NCBI GenBank assembly: GCA_013811645.1
Contig: JACCUU010000065.1
Coordinates: 1-8,725, forward strand
Direction: 5' to 3'
Source of the DNA: Actinomycetota bacterium
Lineage (GTDB): Bacteria; Actinomycetota; Thermoleophilia; Gaiellales; Gaiellaceae
Length of the DNA stretch: 8,725 nt
In this document: in pieces, positions 8,164 through 8,725 of the stretch
Layout of the letters: each line of letters starts with the position of its first letter
Numbering within the stretch: position 1 is the stretch's first letter
Made by a program: the position numbers and the translations under genes
Notes under the pieces: generated by a model
Told to the model about the DNA's origin: nothing
Databases searched by the model: none
Seen by the model: the letters and a program-made list of their open reading frames with translations, nothing else

Positions 8164-8538
8164 TCACTTGGACCTCTTGCTGCGGCCGACGGCCTTGGTC
8201 GGGCCTTTGCGCGTGCGGGCGTTGGTCTTGGTTCGCTGCCCTCGCACAGGAAGGCCGCGGCGATGCCGGACACCGCGGTAGCTGCCGATCTCCGTCAGCC
8301 GCTTGATCGCCCCTGCGCGGTTGCGGCGAAGATCGCCCTCGACCTCGAGATCCGAATCGATGTAGGTACGAAGCTTCGTGACCTCTTCGTCGGTCAGGTC
8401 ACGCACCTTCTCGTCCGGATCGAGCTCGAGCACGCGGCAGATCTTCTGCGCGGTCGAGGGACCGATGCCGTAGATGTAGGTCAGCCCGATCTCGAGCCGC
8501 TTCTGGGTGGGGAGGTTGACGCCTGCGATACGTGCCAT
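8164..8538 (-). CDS. rpsM: 30S ribosomal protein uS13
   Basis: Head protein of the small subunit that forms bridges to the large subunit and contacts the P-site tRNA. The 124-residue product begins [20 protein letters not shown] and has [14 protein letters not shown], the helix-two-turn-helix region, and the invariant [20 protein letters not shown] followed by ARTRKG. A basic tail ([11 protein letters not shown]) ends it. Length is typical. The ATG at 8538 is 7 nt after the rpmJ stop; the nearest purine-rich stretch (AGGCAGGG, 8551-8558) is about 12 nt upstream inside rpmJ, so reinitiation from rpmJ is plausible. Element copy B follows directly. Confidence 0.98.
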   Translation of the reverse strand: MARIAGVNLPTQKRLEIGLTYIYGIGPSTAQKICRVLELDPDEKVRDLTDEEVTKLRTYIDSDLEVEGDLRRNRAGAIKRLTEIGSYRGVRHRRGLPVRGQRTKTNARTRKGPTKAVGRSKRSK

Positions 8539-8545
8539 GTGTCGG

Positions 8546-8659
8546 CTAGCCCTGCCTTTGCTTGTGCCGGGGATTCGTGCAGATGACGATGGTGCGACCG
8601 TGCCGCTTGATCACGCGGCAGCGTTCGCACATCGGCTTGACGGACGGACGGACTTTCAT
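8546..8659 (-). CDS. rpmJ: 50S ribosomal protein bL36 (zinc-binding form)
   Basis: A 37-residue ribosomal protein, the standard length for the family. It begins [20 protein letters not shown] and continues [17 protein letters not shown]. The zinc ligands of the C+ form are all present: Cys 11, Cys 14, Cys 27 and His 32. It binds 23S rRNA and stabilises the region near the L7/L12 stalk base. The start ATG at 8659 has GTGAGG 5 nt upstream (8665-8670). It heads the visible part of the operon; infA normally lies upstream but no IF-1 C-terminus is readable in the remaining 60 bases. Confidence 0.97.
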   Translation of the reverse strand: MKVRPSVKPMCERCRVIKRHGRTIVICTNPRHKQRQG

Positions 8660-8725
8660 CGGTACCTCACGTCGGCAGGAACCCGCGCCTTTCGGTCGTT
8701 TGCGAAGTCTGAGTTGGTGTCAAAG
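8660..8725 (-). promoter_or_regulatory. rpmJ leader with ribosome binding site
   Basis: Contains GTGAGG (8665-8670), 5 nt before the rpmJ ATG. A TTGACA on the minus strand (8723-8718) resembles a -35 box, but no acceptable -10 sits 16-18 nt downstream, so I do not call a promoter. None of the three minus-strand frames gives a recognisable IF-1 end. Confidence 0.5.

Noticed and set aside
8690..8723. Promoter with TTGACA upstream of rpmJ
   Set aside because: The -35-like hexamer is good, but the sequences 16-18 nt downstream do not resemble a -10 box, and the position is expected to be inside or just after infA.

Overview
The window is GC-rich bacterial chromosome read almost entirely on the minus strand. 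It carries the distal part of the alpha ribosomal-protein operon (rpmJ-rpsM-rpsK-rpsD-rpoA-rplQ) followed by truA, a HAD phosphatase and ligA. This order, the high GC, the zinc-ribbon (four-cysteine) forms of uS4 and bL36 and the NfeD-like protein after rplQ suggest an Actinomycetota chromosome. A Thermoleophilia-like (Gaiellales/Solirubrobacterales) source is my best guess from general impression, not from a search.

Layout in transcription order (right to left). 8659-5371 holds bL36, uS13, uS11, uS4, RNA polymerase alpha and bL17; rpoA and rplQ overlap by GTGA. 5355-4040 holds a small NfeD-like membrane protein overlapping by ATGA a secreted kelch beta-propeller protein. 4026-3592 holds a broken cytochrome P450 remnant on the plus strand, the only gene trace facing the other way. 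3562-149 holds truA, a phosphoglycolate-phosphatase-like HAD hydrolase and NAD-dependent DNA ligase, packed as an operon. The first ~150 bases are the ligA 3' flank and the probable ribosome binding site and start codon of the next minus-strand gene.

The most unusual content is in two intergenic gaps that should be short in such an operon. The rpsK-rpsD gap (7433-7598) and the rpsM-rpsK gap (8001-8160) are each filled edge to edge by a ~160-bp palindromic element. The two share a conserved core (a 23-nt box at 22/23 and a 16-nt box at 16/16) around a central hairpin whose stem sequence is completely different but still pairs. Their terminal inverted repeats have related but compensated sequences. 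In both, the terminal repeat contains the Shine-Dalgarno sequence of the following ribosomal gene and abuts its start codon. A similar terminus recurs at the left edge of the window before another likely start codon. I do not recognise this element; it behaves like a dispersed palindromic (MITE/REP-like) family or a structured intergenic RNA recruited as a ribosome-binding module.

Functionally the genes supply ribosome assembly and transcription (alpha operon), tRNA pseudouridylation (TruA), metabolite phosphatase activity (HAD) and DNA nick sealing (LigA). The NfeD/kelch pair and the P450 remnant are an insertion between rplQ and truA, which are frequently adjacent in Actinomycetota.
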